In this document: one piece after another, positions 63,454 through 64,000 of the stretch
Layout of the letters: each line of letters opens with the position of its first letter
Position numbering within the stretch: the stretch's first letter is position 1
Assembly: GCA_003602285.1 (NCBI GenBank)
Contig: QZVU01000007.1
Span: 1 to 64,000 of the forward strand
Source: Arthrobacter frigidicola
Lineage (GTDB): Bacteria > Actinomycetota > Actinomycetes > Actinomycetales > Micrococcaceae
DNA: 64,000 nt
Reading direction: 5' to 3'
The notes under the pieces: generated by a model
Databases searched by the model: none
The model's input: only the letters and a program-made list of their open reading frames with translations
What the model was told of the DNA's origin: nothing
Translations under genes and position numbers: made by a program

Positions 63454-64000
63454 GTGGGCGAACGCCGGGCGTGGTTGGTGTGGGGGACCGGTGTGGTCGC
63501 CTACCTCATCGCCGTGACCCAGCGGACGAGCTTCGGCGTCGCTGGGCTTGAAGCGACCGAACGCTACTCGGCCAGCGCCTCCGCACTTTCCATCTTCACC
63601 GTCGTGCAGCTGCTCGTGTACGCGGCGCTGCAGATTCCCGTCGGGGTCCTGGTCGACCGGGTCGGCCCCCGGCTGCTCATCCTCGCCGGGGCCGTACTGA
63701 TGGCCTCGGGCCAGGTGCAGCTCGCTCTCTCGGAGACCGTCGCCGGAGGGATCGCGGGAAGACTGCTCGTCGGCGCCGGCGACGCACTGACCTTCATCTC
63801 GGTGCTGCGGCTGCTTCCGGCCTGGTTTGAGTCCCGCAGGATCCCCGTGCTGACCCAGTTCACCGGCATCATCGGACAGCTGGGCCAGGTGGTGTCGGTG
63901 GTGCCGTTCGCCGCGCTGCTCGGCGCGGCAGGGTGGAGTACGGCGTTCCTGTCGGCTGCCGGTCTCTCGGCGCTCGCCGTCGTCCTCGCGGTGACCGTCA
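63454..64000 (+). CDS. MFS transporter, N-terminal part (runs off the window)
   Basis: GTG 63454 opens a frame that runs to the window end (182 complete codons). It reads GERRAWLVWGTGVVAYLIAV, then TQRTSFGVAGLEATERY, with the MFS motif A-type loop GVLVDRVGPRLLILAGA (about residue 68-84) and at least five hydrophobic helices. The pattern fits the N-terminal half of a 12-helix MFS (nitrate/sugar/CynX-like) permease. The other half is outside the window. Confidence 0.88.
   Translation, partial: MGERRAWLVWGTGVVAYLIAVTQRTSFGVAGLEATERYSASASALSIFTVVQLLVYAALQIPVGVLVDRVGPRLLILAGAVLMASGQVQLALSETVAGGIAGRLLVGAGDALTFISVLRLLPAWFESRRIPVLTQFTGIIGQLGQVVSVVPFAALLGAAGWSTAFLSAAGLSALAVVLAVTV

Overview
The window is high-GC chromosomal DNA from an actinobacterium, most likely a member of the Micrococcaceae (Arthrobacter and relatives). 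The clues are the conserved order rne-rplU-rpmA-obgE-proB-proA-nadD-rsfS, the class Ib nrdHIEF operon, the actinobacterial trio of MSMEG_4193-like phosphomutase, DUF3090 protein and SCO1664-like protein, and many genes that begin 6 nt after a TANNNT -10 element, as expected for leaderless mRNAs. I saw no insertion sequence, prophage, CRISPR array or replication origin.

Layout. 1-16,900 is a core block: the end of aconitase, dxs, a VKOR-like thiol oxidoreductase, RNase E/G, ribosomal proteins L21 and L27, the Obg GTPase, proline biosynthesis (proB, proA), nadD, a membrane-anchored unknown, rsfS, a histidine phosphatase and tRNA-Ala(GGC). 16,900-25,650 is an envelope and stress neighbourhood: a lipoprotein, small membrane proteins (PspC, TM2), a GNAT enzyme, a PRC-barrel/DUF2382 protein, a CYTH-like/CHAD protein, a DUF2183 phosphatase, a FUSC-type membrane protein and a GAF-ANTAR regulator. 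25,680-29,280 holds an SDR enzyme, a LysR regulator and the first of two cyclopropane-fatty-acid-synthase-like methyltransferases. 29,600-33,870 is the nrdHIEF operon with an NrdR box upstream and a strong terminator downstream. 34,000-41,630 holds a PPK2 kinase, a HAD phosphatase, a four-gene cluster (XRE-cupin regulator, EamA exporter, DapA-family aldolase, MFS transporter) and a zinc alcohol dehydrogenase divergent from an XRE regulator.

41,600-64,000 is accessory: a small exported WGxxGxxG-type protein, the MSMEG_4193/DUF3090/SCO1664 trio, a less GC-rich patch (about 45,400-47,100) with a PH-like membrane protein and a ferritin-like diiron protein, a PEP-mutase-family enzyme, an LtaS-like sulfatase-fold protein, an MmcQ/YjbR gene interrupted by an in-frame UGA, a VOC protein next to a separate homologue of its own C-terminal tail, a DUF2993 lipid-binding protein, the second CFA-like methyltransferase, a cupin and a GlxA-type regulator, two alpha/beta hydrolases, a potassium channel, an ARB_07466-like peptidase coupled to an XRE regulator, an SDR and the start of an MFS transporter.

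The most notable observations are the UGA replacing an expected cysteine codon in the MmcQ gene, a VKOR gene without a conventional start codon ahead of its first membrane helix, a CCTGT repeat at the start of a GNAT gene, five 14-bp repeats that begin in the rne stop codon, a TGCACT operator overlapping an XRE promoter, DnaA-box-like sites near the NrdR box, and about twenty genes with leaderless-type starts.
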